From Berberis thunbergii (lineage: Eukaryota > Streptophyta > Magnoliopsida > Ranunculales > Berberidaceae), in the NCBI GenBank assembly GCA_003290165.1, contig QNQO01001863.1:1-64000 (forward strand): a stretch of 64,000 nucleotides of DNA, given 5' to 3'. Shown one piece after another: positions 30,134 through 42,557 of this stretch. Each line of letters begins with the position of its first letter. Position 1 is the first letter of the stretch. The notes beneath the pieces are model-generated. The model saw only the letters and a list, made by a program, of their open reading frames with translations, did no database searches and was not told the origin of the DNA. Made by a program: the position numbers and the translations under genes.

Positions 30134-31125
30134 ACACCTCTCTTCAAATTGTTATTTTTTACACCACTAGTTCCCCTATTTGACATCACCGCCATTTTTT
30201 TTAACCTAGTAATAAACACCACCAATAATAACTTATTTCTCCTTCTCTTATCTCATTTTCCTTCATTGATCTCTTCCCAACATCAAGCATGAAAAGCAAC
30301 GCGTTGCTGCCCCGCTTTGCATTGCCCTTCTCCTCCTCACTCCTTTATTATTTTCTTTCATTTTTTTTATTTGTTATTTTATTTTCAACAACAGGTTGCT
30401 ACATCATTATTTTTTCTCATCAACATCAACCAACAAGAATAAAACAACATCATTGTAGTCATCGCCCTTTTTTTTTTCTTCTCCGATCTCACTCCAACAT
30501 ATGCTAGACTGGAATCCATTCAAACGGAAGTTGGATCGAGATCGAAGGAGAAAAGAAAAAGGAGGCAACGGCGTGGCAGCTGACAGTAGTCATTGTTGCT
30601 AATGTTATTGAAACCCATTGTTGATGATAAGAAAAATAGAGGGAATGAATAAACTGTGAGACTAGGGAACCGAGTTTTGCAACCAGGACGATGTGGCATT
30701 ACCAGATGAGTTTTTTACAATCTCGAGATACACACAAACACTGAAAATTTCATAATTCTTTAAAGATCATGCCACATCACCATGGTTGCAAAAACTTAGT
30801 TTCCTAGCATTTTCGTAATTTAAAATACATAACTTATTTTCTTAAATTAGAAATTGAAACCAAAATTTTTATGATTTTTTCTACACAAACGAAATATTTT
30901 TAAAAATCGGGACCAAAAATACCTCTAAAAATGCAATCACAATATGCTTGAAGGGGGTAAATAACATGGCATGGGATGTATCCCGAACTTTCCTTTTTGA
31001 GGTTAAACCGTGCGGTATTCGCGTGCATTTCACGCCAATCACAGCGTCACATAAATATCTCCCCTTCTCGTTCCAATCTCACATCAAAATTAAAATCACA
31101 AAACCTCTGTTACTCTCTCGTCTTC
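30134..31125. other. Intergenic, no gene recognised
   Basis: The stretch is A/T-rich. Short open frames (30086-30292, 30289-30507, 30948-31187) have low-complexity Leu/Phe/Ser-rich products and no recognisable domain. The right part grades into the ankyrin gene 5' region. Confidence 0.5.
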
Positions 31126-31547
31126 GTCAATCTAGGGTTTCTTTTCATCCTGTCGTTCTTTTTCGATCGATCGATGTTTCTCTCTGAAAACTCTCCGATT
31201 TAGGGTTTCAGCATCTTCAATTTTAGATTGTTCGTCTCCAATCACCGCCACTTCTCTCTATTATATCCATTATGTTTAACATCGCTTGTTCGTTTCGCCT
31301 CTCTTCGATTTCGATCTCTCAGAATCTTCGTGTTTTCGGACCTGGATTGAATCCATTTGCACCCGCTGGTATGGGTAACTATTCTCGCTAATCTCCGTTT
31401 CTTCATGTAAACTTAGGTTTTTCGGTCTTTGATATTCTCGTATCTCGAGGTTCGGTGTTGGTTCTCTCTCTCTCTCTGCTATTTGAATTTCTCTCGTTGA
31501 GTTTGATTTTGCTGTTCTTGAGGTTTTGTATTGGATATATATAAGTA
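31126..31547 (+). promoter_or_regulatory. Promoter-proximal region and 5' UTR of the ankyrin gene
   Basis: Two TAGGGTTT telo-boxes (31133-31140 and 31201-31208) and a CT-rich leader with a TCTCTCTCTCTCT run (31465-31478) precede the start codon at 31548. Telo-boxes and CT tracts are common near transcription starts of plant housekeeping genes. The true start site cannot be read from sequence. Confidence 0.45.
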
Positions 31548-34500
31548 ATGTTGCAAGAGCCATTTGTTGGCGTTGCTTCGCTGAGGCGAAATGGTTCAAG
31601 TAGGAGGCTTTTGAAGCCCTCTGTTGATATGGATGATAGAGGCTGGACTCTACTTCATGTTGGTGCTAGAAAAGGCGATCTTAAGCAGGTTCGTATCAAT
31701 TTATCTCCTATTTATTGTCCTTTGCCTTTATTATATATGCCTTTTTTGATGTCTTATTTACCCTTTTTTGGTTTTTATTTGTTATTTGGTTTTTGCCAAT
31801 ATAATCAAAACACATTTTTTAATCCTTGCACTTGAAGGATAAAGTTCTATTGGGATTGGGATAAAACATGATTGTTAGATTGTCAAAATCAATTTGTAAA
31901 AACATTTGTTTGGAGAATATTTGTTGGATTGATTGAGAATGTTAGGCGAGAGGGGTTCATATTTGGTTTGCGAAACTGTGTCTCCTGTGTTTTTTAGGAT
32001 GTAAAATCATGTTATAGGATTTAGATAAAGATGAATTGATTAATAGTTGGGATTAGAAGGCAAGTTCTTAATCAAATATTGGGAGATGCCATTTGGAGCA
32101 GATATGTAAGTAGGCAAGCTTGGGAGCCAACCATTGACTTAACTAGATTTGATAAGATTGACAATTTGAAGAGGAAATATATCTCTAATGCTAGGAGAGT
32201 CACCCTTATTAAGTGTACAATTGCAAGTGTTCCAGTTTTCATCTTGTCAACTACAACCATGCCAAAAGTCATTGGAGATTTTTAGGGAACAGGTGGAACA
32301 TCAAGAGTTTCCACCTTGACCAAATTATGGAAGCCAAAAGCCATTGGAGATTAGGTATTCAAGATTAAAACATCTTAACAAAGCTATTGAAATTGCTTGG
32401 GAGATTCAGTAAAAAAAGAGTGAGTGGTAGTGGTTCCATATAATATATGGTGCAAGAAAGAGGTTGACACACAAAACCACTAGTGCTCCCTATGGTTGCT
32501 CTTGGCGGTGATAGCAATTATGAATTTCAAGCCCCAATTGAAAGAGAATATTACTTCGGAGGAAATGGTAATACAATTGTTTTTTCGGATGACATTTGTG
32601 GTGGAAACAACCTCTAAAAGTTTTGGACCATTTTCGACATTTCTTCGAGGAAAATAGAAGCTATCCCTCAATATGACATGGGAATTGGAGGAAATATAGG
32701 GAATTGGGACTTGGCATCGAGAACTCCCACTTGGTGAATTTGATTATTTGATTCGTTAAATAAGGGATCGAAGCTTTAAACATAATAGTAATGTAAAACA
32801 TGTTGCTATAAGATTTGCAATTTTAATTGTTTATTTCTAAGCATTTACCCTTTCTCTAATTGTTAAAAGCATCTCCAGTGGACTCCATCAAATAATTTTC
32901 CGTTTCACTGGAACACCCAAATCTCAAACTTTTGTTTTGACCATAAAACCTATTACAAGTGCCTTGTAACAAATGAAATGGACATGTAAGAAAGTATAAT
33001 TCCAAACCTATACAGTTTGTTGTCATTTTTTGGGTGAATGAGATAATTTTGGGGTGTGATATGGGATTTTGGATTTATGCTACTTATGCACTGGGGAGGC
33101 AAAGCAGAAAGCTGGGGGTGCGAGTAAAGTTTGGCAAGATTAGGGTTAGGAGGGTATTTTGGCATATTGAAAGTTTTGTAGTTGTATTCTACTTTATAAA
33201 ATCCCTCCTCCCTCCCTCTTGTCATCAATCTTGCGGCCTCTCGTCCCATGCCTCGTGTACAAAGTCGATCTAAAACCACGACTTGCTTTCCTTATTTCTT
33301 TTTTGGTTTTTTAGTCGACTTTTCTTTGTTTTTCATTTGTCATGGATGCTAATTTAGATGTTGCTTTTGATAGGCATTGCGTTCAACCAGCTTTTTATCT
33401 CGACAGACGTGTCAACGAGAGCATAAATCAATAGGTTCAACTTTGTGCAAAACGTACCTTCTCTTCAATTAATTTTGAAATGAAGCTGACACTACTAAGC
33501 TGATATTGCTAATGTGTAGTTGTCATCTGATCTGTTGACATTATTTTCCTTTATTTGGTTTAGTCACTCAAGCATTTGAGCCAAGTCAGTTAAGCATTGT
33601 TAGTTTTTCAGTTGTTGCTTCATAATGGTGAACTCCCTGTTATATTACAATGAGGGACGATTCAAGTTTCCGGAGCATAGATTAATTCATTTCCCAGTAT
33701 TTAACAGCACGATGTGTAATACTTTGCACCGTGTTACCTGTCTCCTGGTACATCTTTAACTTTTATTTGTTTTTGGTCAGTTCTTGATTTTGTTTTTTAA
33801 GTTGATTTTCATCTGGCTTTTTAGACCCTGTGATTTGATAGCAAATTCATTAGATAATATATTTTAACAATTTTCATTTTGAGTAAATCTGCCGACTTTA
33901 TTGCAAAATCTCTGTTTTATTACTTGTGATTTTGTGCAATATTGTATGTTTGTGTGGAATAAATGAAATCTAATCCTTCAAAGATGTTCAACTCTTCAAT
34001 CAAAACTTTTTAAAATGATTTGCCACTATTATGAAACGTATCATGTCTGTGGATGATGAAGAAATTTTGGTTTAGGTTGCGTTTTGGGATTTGAAAGTGC
34101 ATGAACAAAGTTGCGTCTGTGGTGGAAACTACCTCAAAAAGTTTTGGACCATTTTCAACATTTCTTTGAGGAAAATAGGTGTTCTCTCAATATTAGTGTT
34201 TTTATACTCGCTGTGTCATAATAACGTACTCTGAGTGAAAGTAATGCCTCCAAGAGTCGCCATTCTTATCTGAATCTTGGGGTAGGGTAGAATCTTAATA
34301 GTGGATAATTTCCAGCATGATTATTGTGAAATTTGGATTTGGTTTAGAGTTATGTTGGCAACTTCATAGGTGCTCTGGTGGATGTGTGGCGGTGTGGCGG
34401 TGCACTATACTAAGGACAAAATTTCATTTGCACATGTTTTATTTGGAGGGATTGTTAAGACTGCAATACCTTTTTTTATATGCTACTTTTTTTTTGTCCT

Positions 34501-37493
34501 TAACATAGTTCTTAGCGAAACCTTGGATCCGTGACATACTAGTGTACAACTTTACTAGTATAAGCCTAAGAACCTGATTGCTCAATGTTACTTGACATGA
34601 TCCAACATCAAAGCATGAATGAGCTATGGTGTATATTCTCGAGCGGGAGGAAAAGCTTGCCTAGCATCCAAAAACATTTTGACCATTTTCAGCAGCTTCT
34701 ACTTAGTGCCTCAGAAACATTTTGACCTATGATATGTACGAGCCACACATACTTCCCTCCTTTAGTAGAGACCGAGCATTTGGTGTTCTATTTATATATA
34801 TATATATTTTCCTTCGATTAGGTTTTACCTCACTTGTTTTTTTCTATTAAGGTTCATTATGCGCACCCATCATAGTTCCGATAAATTGTCCTATTTTCCT
34901 TAACTTTTATTGTTTTGACCGTGTTTTCTTAATGAGACAACAATGATGGCATCCAAGGGGATTGTAATGAATAGTCTTAATTGTGGATGCCCATATTAGA
35001 GAATGGGTTGCATATAGAAAAATCTCTACACTCAAGGGAGCTAGAGAACTTCTCTTATTAATGATTATAGAAAATGGTAATGCCTTAACCCTTATACATG
35101 GTGTAGAGATCTTATGTATTTACAACCCACTATCTATTCTGGGCATCCACACTTTAACATAAAGTCCCTCTTTACTGTAAAGTCTGCCTATAAGTTCTTT
35201 TTTCAGCATACCAGGGTTCAAAACCTTCCTCTTCCTTTATTCCTAACAAAGCCCTCATCCATGATATATGGACAGCCTTCACCCCCATAGAATCCACTTT
35301 GTTGCCTCGTTAAAACCTTGTCGGGAAAAACTGGATCAAAGGGAAAAAGTGCAACATGTTGATATGCTTGCATAAAGCACACCTTTTAGTTATGCTGCGT
35401 CATTCATCATTGAGTATTTTTTCCTCGAGGGAAGAACCATTTTTCCTTGAGGGAAGTGGTTCTCAACTTTCAGGTTACTGTAGATGACACATGCATTTCC
35501 ATTTGTTGCTATGTCAGATTGAGGGCTTCAATGCAAGTCACTGTCTTATACTTGTAATGACTTGGCTATAATAGTAACTAGCTCTTATTGTTGTGGTACT
35601 ATGGTGTATGTTATGAGATGGTTTTTTCGTTTGTGGTGATGACCATATTTTGTAGGACCATGTTTTGTGACTTATGATTGTATGTTATGGTGATGGAACT
35701 TTTAGTTATGCTTGCATAAAGCACACCTTTTAGTCATGTGGCGTCATTCATCACCGAGTATTTTTGCTTGAGGGAAGGGGTTCTCAACTTTCAGGTTACT
35801 GTAGACGACACATGCATTTCCATTTGTCTTCAGATTGAGGGCTTCATTGCAAGTTACTGTCTTGTAGGTGTCTTTTTCATTCTGTAAGGAAGCCGTGGAA
35901 ACCATTTAATATCCATGCAGAGCCATGTTTTGAATGGTCTCCATTCTTAGCATTTTGATTTTATACTTCTGTGGAACTGGATACTCACCAGTGTGTACAT
36001 CTTCACAAGAGTTGTCTGCTGCACATCGGTGGATGATGAGATGATATTACAAATTTCACTCCCATTGTGCAACTGCCTACAGCATTCCTAATCAAATGAT
36101 TTAAGTTTAGTTGATTCATATATGAGCAGCTATGTTCAAGGTTACATGATTTGTTAATTTCTTGTTAGTTGTGTAAACGTTCAGGATGTAGAGCAAGTAC
36201 TCGGAAGTCGGTAAAAACCTTTCTAAACCTGCAAGCGAATTTAAGATCATCTGAATCATGAATGCTAACAAATGACCATCTCAAAAAGTAAACACACATC
36301 GAATGATGGCAGTCTTAAGAGAAACAAAGCTGGAATTGGACGTTATGCTACAAATGTCCATGCAATTTGAAGTGGATCTCCATGTCTTAGGATCAGTTCA
36401 GAATCAACAAAAACCTTCTTGAACGTACTTCTACTTGGATTTGTTCAAGTGGGTCAAGACAGATCCAAGACCTCCAAATGTTCCTCGTTTTCCCCCAACT
36501 TCAGTTATATGTGTTATGTAGTTGAATCAATTATTTTTGCTTGAATAGTTACATGCTTATTGATGTGTAAAGCATGTGGAAGCCGCAAGGCATAAGGATT
36601 CAATGCAAACTGATCGAGAACAATTGAGTACTGACAAGATCATCATCTTTTTACAAATTAATTGTGTTTCATTGTTGTCTTATGCAGGTGAAGCGACTTC
36701 TTGATGAAGGCATGGATGTCAATGTTCCTGCATGGGGACCTAAATCACCAGGTGTTACAGCTCTTCACCTTGCTGCCCAGGGAGGGCATGTTAAAGTTAT
36801 GGACGTATTACTTGAGCGTGGTGCAAACATTGATGCAAGAACTAAGGGTGCATGTGGCTGTAAGTATCTCTTCGATTATTATAATGAAGAATGTATGATT
36901 GGTTGGCCCTTGATTGAATCATTATAGTTTGAGATGGAAAATACTTATCAATATCGTGTAGATTATGGTGGTAGTTCCGATTGGAGTCTGCTGCCTCCGA
37001 AATGTTAATGCAGAGGGAAAACACATGTAGATGTGCTGCAGCCTAGTTTCAATAGAATTAGTAGAAGAGGTTTACACTCTCATGAACATATCAGGATTTG
37101 AATCTGAAGTCCCTGAATCTACCACTGTTTAGAACATTTGTACATGTCAAAAAGCAGGTTCACTTTACGTTCTTGATAGATCATGGATGTCTATGTTGAA
37201 TTGCTATTGCAAATGATATTGGGTTTTTTGTATCAGTTCTTGGTCTTGATTTGGTTTCTTTTGTTTTTGCCTCAGGGACTCCTCTCCACACTGCAGCCAA
37301 AGAACGGAAGAAAGCTGCAATCAAATTTCTCGTTGAGAATGGAGCATTCTTACCAGATGATATTAATGACAACAGGTTCAATCCACCACTTCATTACTGC
37401 CCTGGTCTTGAATGGGCTTATGAGGAATTGAAGCGTCTCCAAGAAGATACTTCCTCATCAGCTGGGGAGAGCTCGTATAGCTCTGGATACTAA
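31548..37493 (+). CDS. Ankyrin-repeat protein, phytochrome-interacting PIA1/PIA2 type
   Basis: Three exons (31548-31688, 36688-36859, 37276-37493) with GT-AG borders give a 176-residue protein. After a basic N-terminus (RRNGSSRRLLK) come ankyrin repeats: DDRGWTLLHVGARKGDLKQV, then GVTALHLAAQGGHVKVMDVL, then GWTPLHTAAKERKKAAIKFL. The C-terminal segment LPDDINDNRFNPPLHYC and the Ser-rich tail are shared with Arabidopsis PIA1/PIA2 (At5g07840, At5g61230), which bind phytochrome and affect light-driven anthocyanin responses. The Gly-Trp junction across intron 2 is split inside the Trp codon, which fixes the splice sites. Intron 1 is 5.0 kb and holds LINE debris and local duplications. The start at 31548 is the first ATG in frame with the repeat region. 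Function in this species is inferred. Confidence 0.92.
32076..32430 (+). pseudogene. LINE reverse transcriptase fragment in ankyrin gene intron 1
   Basis: The plus-strand reading includes LKRKYISNARRVTLIKCTI followed by VPVFILSTTTMPK. In a second frame it gives KAIGD... and RLGIQD-like phrases. This is the thumb-to-tail region of plant LINE reverse transcriptases (GRRVTLIKS ... LP.Y.MS...MP). Stops and a frameshift show decay. Confidence 0.65.
32593..32673. repeat. 80-bp dispersed repeat, copy 1
   Basis: About 80 bp including AAGTTTTGGACCATTTTC recurs at 34115-34194 in the same orientation, with roughly 85 % identity. Both copies are in intron 1 of the ankyrin gene. Confidence 0.85.
34115..34194. 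repeat. 80-bp dispersed repeat, copy 2
   Basis: This is the partner of 32593-32673. Sequence outside the repeat is unrelated. Confidence 0.85.
35363..35549. repeat. Local direct duplication, copy 1
   Basis: The segment recurs at 35707-35865. Both share GCATAAAGCACACCTTTTAG, GGTTCTCAACTTTCAGG and ACACATGCATTTCC. Copy 1 has an extra 30 bp or so where the TTCCTCGAGGGAAG phrase is doubled. Confidence 0.9.
35569..35692. repeat. Intronic copy of the ankyrin gene 3' UTR
   Basis: This stretch of intron 1 matches 37659-37785, downstream of the ankyrin stop codon. Both contain TGTTGTGGTACTATG, TGTATGTTATGAGATGG and a later GACTTATG-TTGTATGTTATG. Orientation is the same. Confidence 0.85.
35707..35865. 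repeat. Local direct duplication, copy 2
   Basis: This is the partner of 35363-35549 and lies immediately after the 3'-UTR-like copy. Confidence 0.9.
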
Positions 37494-39303
37494 TTCGTTG
37501 CACCTCTGCTATGGCCAGAAGACCAGTAATTACCAGAATTTCACTGAAGTATTGGCCATGTTGATCTTTTGTTCATATCTTTGTTATATGCCATATGGGG
37601 ATGGGATGCTCGAAGATCTTCTTGGTTTGAACATCTGTAATATAATGACACATGGTATGCTAATAACCAACTCTTACTGTTGTGGTACTATGATGTATGT
37701 TATGAGATGGTTTGTTTGACTGCAGCGATGACTTTGTAAGACCAACACTTATCTGTTTGATGACTTATGGTTGTATGTTATGAGATGTTTGGTTCCCCAC
37801 CTGTTGAGACTGTTATTGAGATTGTTGTCTGGGTGATATATTATGGTGAACTTGTGTTTCATTGTAGTTGGAGAAAAAGGAGGATACAAAGCTATAGGTC
37901 CAAGATGGGGCCTTTCACCCCTTTCTGGTTCGCTGTAAATAAGTTATATTGTTCACTAATTTATACGTGCAGTTTTGGTTTCAATGAAGGGATTTAGATG
38001 CCAAGCCCAGTTTATACGTGCAGAGATAGCGTTGTCAAAGCCTTTTGAGTAGCCTGCTTGATAGGGTTTCAGTTTGTAGAAGTTGGTGGGCAAAGAGAAG
38101 AGCCATCCACCTGCATTGCGTGGACTGGGCGATGGTTCTGCATTGCAGTGCTGTTCAAACTGCAACCATTCGAAGTGGTTGATACTCGTTTTCGCATTCA
38201 TAGTTGGATTTGCAATAGCAAGACGCAAGTCCCTTTCTACTTTATAAAATCCTTGTCAAACATTAAAATTTGGTAATGTGCGTAATCCACAACTTGCACC
38301 ACCAACTTGTAGGATTTGGGTGGCAGCATTAGTGGGTGAGGTTAAGTCTTACCAGCTAAAACTTGAGAAATAAATTCTATTTCCTTTGTTATGGAGATTT
38401 TTGTTGTTTAGTTGTCTATTTACTGACAGAAAATCAATTCTTCATATGACTGTTTTCCCATTACTTATGGAAGCCCAAGTTCAAGGAAAGTCTTCCAAAT
38501 CGAATTCACAAAAATGTATTAATTTTTATGTCATTTTTTCATGCAATCAAATACATCCATAATTTATCATCAAGGCTAAGCATGAATAGTAGGAATTTCT
38601 TCCACCATTCATGCAACTCAAACCTCGACAAAAAGGTCAGACTTAGCCAAAAAATGGCTGCCTGGAATTGGGGTTTTAGTAGATTGTCGACTGTCAACAG
38701 CCACCTTGTAATGCTTGAATCTTTAATACAAAAAGGTACGGTCATCAACCCTCAAGCTGGAAGAGTACTTGATTCCAAAATTTGTAGTCTGGTATATGGC
38801 AGAAGTTATAAGAAAATTCAGCTGAATTATGTATTATTAGTTCAATTCCACTTTGACAATGTGTAATGTATTATTAGAAAACAAATTTATAATAAGAACA
38901 AAAAGAAAAATTCTGTCTAAGTTGTGGTAGACCACCCATCACAGTAGGCAATCCACAACCACAACCACAACCACATGGATGCTTCCCCGCATGAATAAAC
39001 TAAGTTACATTAATAATGTGATCGATTTGAGGCCACAAAGAAAGGCCCCCTTAATTAGACTAGGCATCCAATCACTGCATTATCACTAGCTATCAACATG
39101 TTTGTAGATTTTAGGCATTCCTATTAATTATGTGAGAAAGATCTTTTTTGACAAAAAAAAAAAAAAAATCGACTCAGCCCGATCTTTGTGCCTGGCACTG
39201 AGTAAAGTTGACATTCACGTATTGGACACTCTCTCCATACACTAATTGGCGCTCTCTCCCCCATGCTGCATAAAAAAGGTTATTTTTGGCAACCCCAGTT
39301 TTC
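37494..39303. other. Ankyrin gene 3' UTR followed by unrecognised intergenic DNA
   Basis: The first 300-500 bp after the stop codon at 37493 is probably 3' UTR. From about 38000 on I see no convincing gene. The open frame at 38528-38866 (112 codons) has no recognisable domain. A poly-A run occurs at 39154-39169. Confidence 0.5.
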
Positions 39304-39689
39304 TGATATGTTAGGCAACGATTACCTCACACCACCAATTTCTTTTTCTCACACTATTATATTATTCTACACCACCTATATAAACAAAAACTTTCATTTT
39401 GCCCCTCATCATTCAAATCTACAATAGTTCCTTCTTCCCTCTCCCATTCGAAATCTTTTTCAAATTTCTTCCGATACTCAAATCTTCTCTATTTCCCTCG
39501 AGAACTCTCAAAATCTTCTTAAAGTTGAAACTCTTAAACCCAAATTCAATTAATATGCATAACTTAACATAACAGACAAATCTAAACTCAAATCGAAGTG
39601 GTGTGAGAAAGTAATTAAAAAAAATAAAAATCAATGATAGTGTGAGAAAGAAGATATGATGGTGAGAGGTAATCGTTGCCAGTATATCA
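39304..39689. mobile_element. Inverted-end element (GGCAACGATTACCTC family), short copy
   Basis: The left end TGATATGTTAGGCAACGATT and the reverse complement of the right end, TGATATACTGGCAACGATT, match closely. Complementarity continues through ACCTC, CACC and TTTCTCACACTAT into the element, giving a foldback-like structure of 386 bp. It has no coding capacity. Confidence 0.7.
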
Positions 39690-40062
39690 CTATGAGGTGA
39701 TGTGTTTAGCTTTGTTTGTTTATAAGAAATTGTCAAAATGGCTGAGACAATCCATAAGCAAGACAGATGAGAAGGATAAGTTTCGAAGCCATCTGCCCTC
39801 CTCCTTTCCTTTTGGATTGTATTGTATTACTGTATTTGATTGAACAAACAAAGTAGCAAACAAACTACAAGGAAGAAAAAAAATTATCCTTGTCCTCTGT
39901 GTCTCCATGCTCAATTCCAGTTTAATCACGTAAAAGGATAAACCTAACCCCATTCACAGCTTATAAATATTCAATAAAATTCCATGTCCCCACTTTTGAG
40001 TTTTGACTATTGTTTGCTAGCTAGCTAGCTTTTCGGAATAACTAGCATACAAGTATAGGTTT

Positions 40063-41010
40063 TGAGTCAAAATGTTAGGCAGCGACTATTTAACATCACA
40101 AATTCTGCTCTTTCGTTTTATCAATATAATTTTTTCTCTCCCATACCACTCCCTCTTCGTCTCACATCCCTGCTTCTCTTCCACACCACTCACCTAAATT
40201 CATCTTCTCCCTTCCCAAATTCAAACATCTGAAAACGCTATCTCCACTCCTAACTTTCTCTTCTTCCTTCCATAGACACTCTATTTTCAACTCCCTATTC
40301 TTCTCTTCCCAAATTCAAACTCATTCTTCCCTCTCAACTTTATCTTCTTTGCTCCACAGACACTTTCTCACCTCTCATCTTTCTCTTCTTCCTTTCACAC
40401 TCGACTTCATCTTTTTTCCTCCCAGTTGCCTCTTTCCCTTTTTGTTTTTGGTTTTTTGTTTTTTCTCCATGCCCTTGTGGCGACTGATGGGCTCCCCACT
40501 CGTGACGGATTGCACAAAGGAAAAAAAAAATTGACCCCCGCAGAGGCACCTGTGATTAAAAAACTCGCATTCGCAAAGGCTGGTGGCGAGGAAAAAAAAT
40601 AGAAAACAGAATGAGGAGGCGACAAGCTATTGTGGTGTGGAAAAAAAAGAAAGAATTGGATGATGATGGATGGACGATGATTGGAGAACTAGGAGAGGGG
40701 ACGGACAAAAAGAAGATGGAAAGGAAAATGAAAAGAAAAGGATGGAGAATGGGTGATAGTGACTGCTGGGGATGTAGCCCCATCTTCTCTATCTATTGCT
40801 AATTGTTTCTCACCGTCCCTCACAATTGATTACCCCTTTTCTCGCTACCCCCTTCTATGATGTTGTTGTTGTTGTTCTTGAGAACACAATGATAAGAGAT
40901 AAACAAGATAAATTGTGGTTTAAATAAGTGGTGTAAGTTAGTAGATTAAAAATAATTTGATAGTGTGGGAGGAATCTTTAGTGTTAAATAGTGGCTGCCA
41001 AAATTTATCA
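40063..41010. mobile_element. Inverted-end element of the same family, long copy
   Basis: The left end around TGTTAGGCAGCGACTATTTAA pairs with the right end, which reverse-complements to TTTTGGCAGCCACTATTTAA. Both resemble the 39304-39689 ends. The 0.95-kb interior holds CT-rich DNA with local duplications of a TCTTCTTCC...CACAGACACT phrase. The several short open frames in it are low complexity. Confidence 0.6.
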
Positions 41011-41509
41011 ATTTCCCATCGCACACTCTTTCCAAAAAAAAAAAAAAAAGGGCCAACATGTACATTTACCACAAACAAACTAAAACCTGAGCAACCATTT
41101 TTAAACCTCTAAATCAAAATAAACACTAATTTATGTGATGATTCTTATTTTATGTGTCTTTCATATAGCTATCATTTTATCGATTCTTCTCCATTCTCTA
41201 CCAAATAGCTAGCATTGATACATAATCCATCAAGCCAGCCTAAAAGCCTTGAAAGTGTAAACTTGACCCATCTAATGGTCTGCTTGTTATACAGTAAAAC
41301 AATGTATAATGTAAAAGTTAACGAGGTTACATGAACTTGGATACTTAGTTGACTTTACGAAACAAGACCTTCGCATCTCCTAGTTGTAAATTCTGTAAAA
41401 TTTTGCAAAACAAAATCTCCTGCATTATTTTGCAAAACCCTTATCATCTCGTTTTCCTCGAATTCTACTCTCAACTTTTTCATTAACACCCCAACAACCA
41501 ACACCTTTA

Positions 41510-42010
41510 CAACTACCGTCATCGCCACTACCACAACCACTGTACCATAACCACCATCACCGCCATTGCCACTGCCACCGCCGCTGTCGCCTCCATCCCC
41601 TCCATTACCATAGCATAATTATCATAACCAACACGACCTTTACTATTACCACCATAACTACCGTCGCCGGGAGCCACCACCACAACATCCATAACATAAC
41701 CATCATAACCACCACTACAACCGCCATTGCCATTGCCATTGCCACTATCACCACCACCACTATCATCACCACTACCACCACTACCATAGCACAATCACCA
41801 CCTCACTACTACCACCATAACTATTGTCGTTGTGCGCAACCATCATGACCATCATAACATAACCACCACTGCCTATACTACAACCATCGCCACTTCACGA
41901 TCACTACTACCATAACCACCAGCTTCACTACTATCACCGCATCAACCATCACCATCATCGCCGACATTCACAATCATCATCGTCACAACCACAAATCACT
42001 GCCATCCATG
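41510..42010. repeat. ACC/ATC trinucleotide-rich low-complexity block
   Basis: About 500 bp composed largely of ACC, ATC, GCC and ACT triplets, with strong strand asymmetry (few G on the plus strand). Its minus-strand frames read as Val- or Gly-rich simple sequence and are not genes. The flanks 41011-41509 and 42011-42557 are A/T-rich and show nothing recognisable. Confidence 0.9.
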
Positions 42011-42557
42011 TAACATTTACAACTACTATCAACATCAGCACCATCCACAATCAATTATTTGATTTATATTGATTGTCTTCACTTACTACTACCAAACACT
42101 CGAAAACTAATGCATCTACATCAATTTATAAAATATAATATTACAATGTACCAAGCGGAGTCTAAATCGCAAAAGTCTCATAGATTGGTTGCATTGTCTA
42201 AAAGTACTAGACTCAAATCTAGATAGCAGTGCTCCACCTAAACATTCACACAACACTATCCTATGATGCAAAATTTGTGTCAAAGGCTGCATACCTGCAT
42301 TTCTCATCACATTTGTGTTTAAGATGCTAGTAGTGAAGTCTTTTATTTATTTTAAATAAAATGGAAAACTGGAAATTTCATAAAGACATTCAAAACTATA
42401 TTGTAAACTTTAATAATTATAGTTTTCTATCAAATCCCAATCAAGGTAATAAGGTACTATTGTAATTCACAAAGATTCATGTAAAAATAAAACTATGGAA
42501 AAAAAAAATGAAAAAAAACAACCAACAAATGTGTATATTACCATTTTACCCCTTCTT

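Noticed and set aside
32953..33279. 108-codon minus-strand frame in the ankyrin gene intron
   Set aside because: No recognisable domain, a composition like random DNA, and no splice context.
41355..41794. Val- and Gly-rich open frames on the minus strand
   Set aside because: They are translations of the ACC/ATC triplet block. Composition explains them completely.
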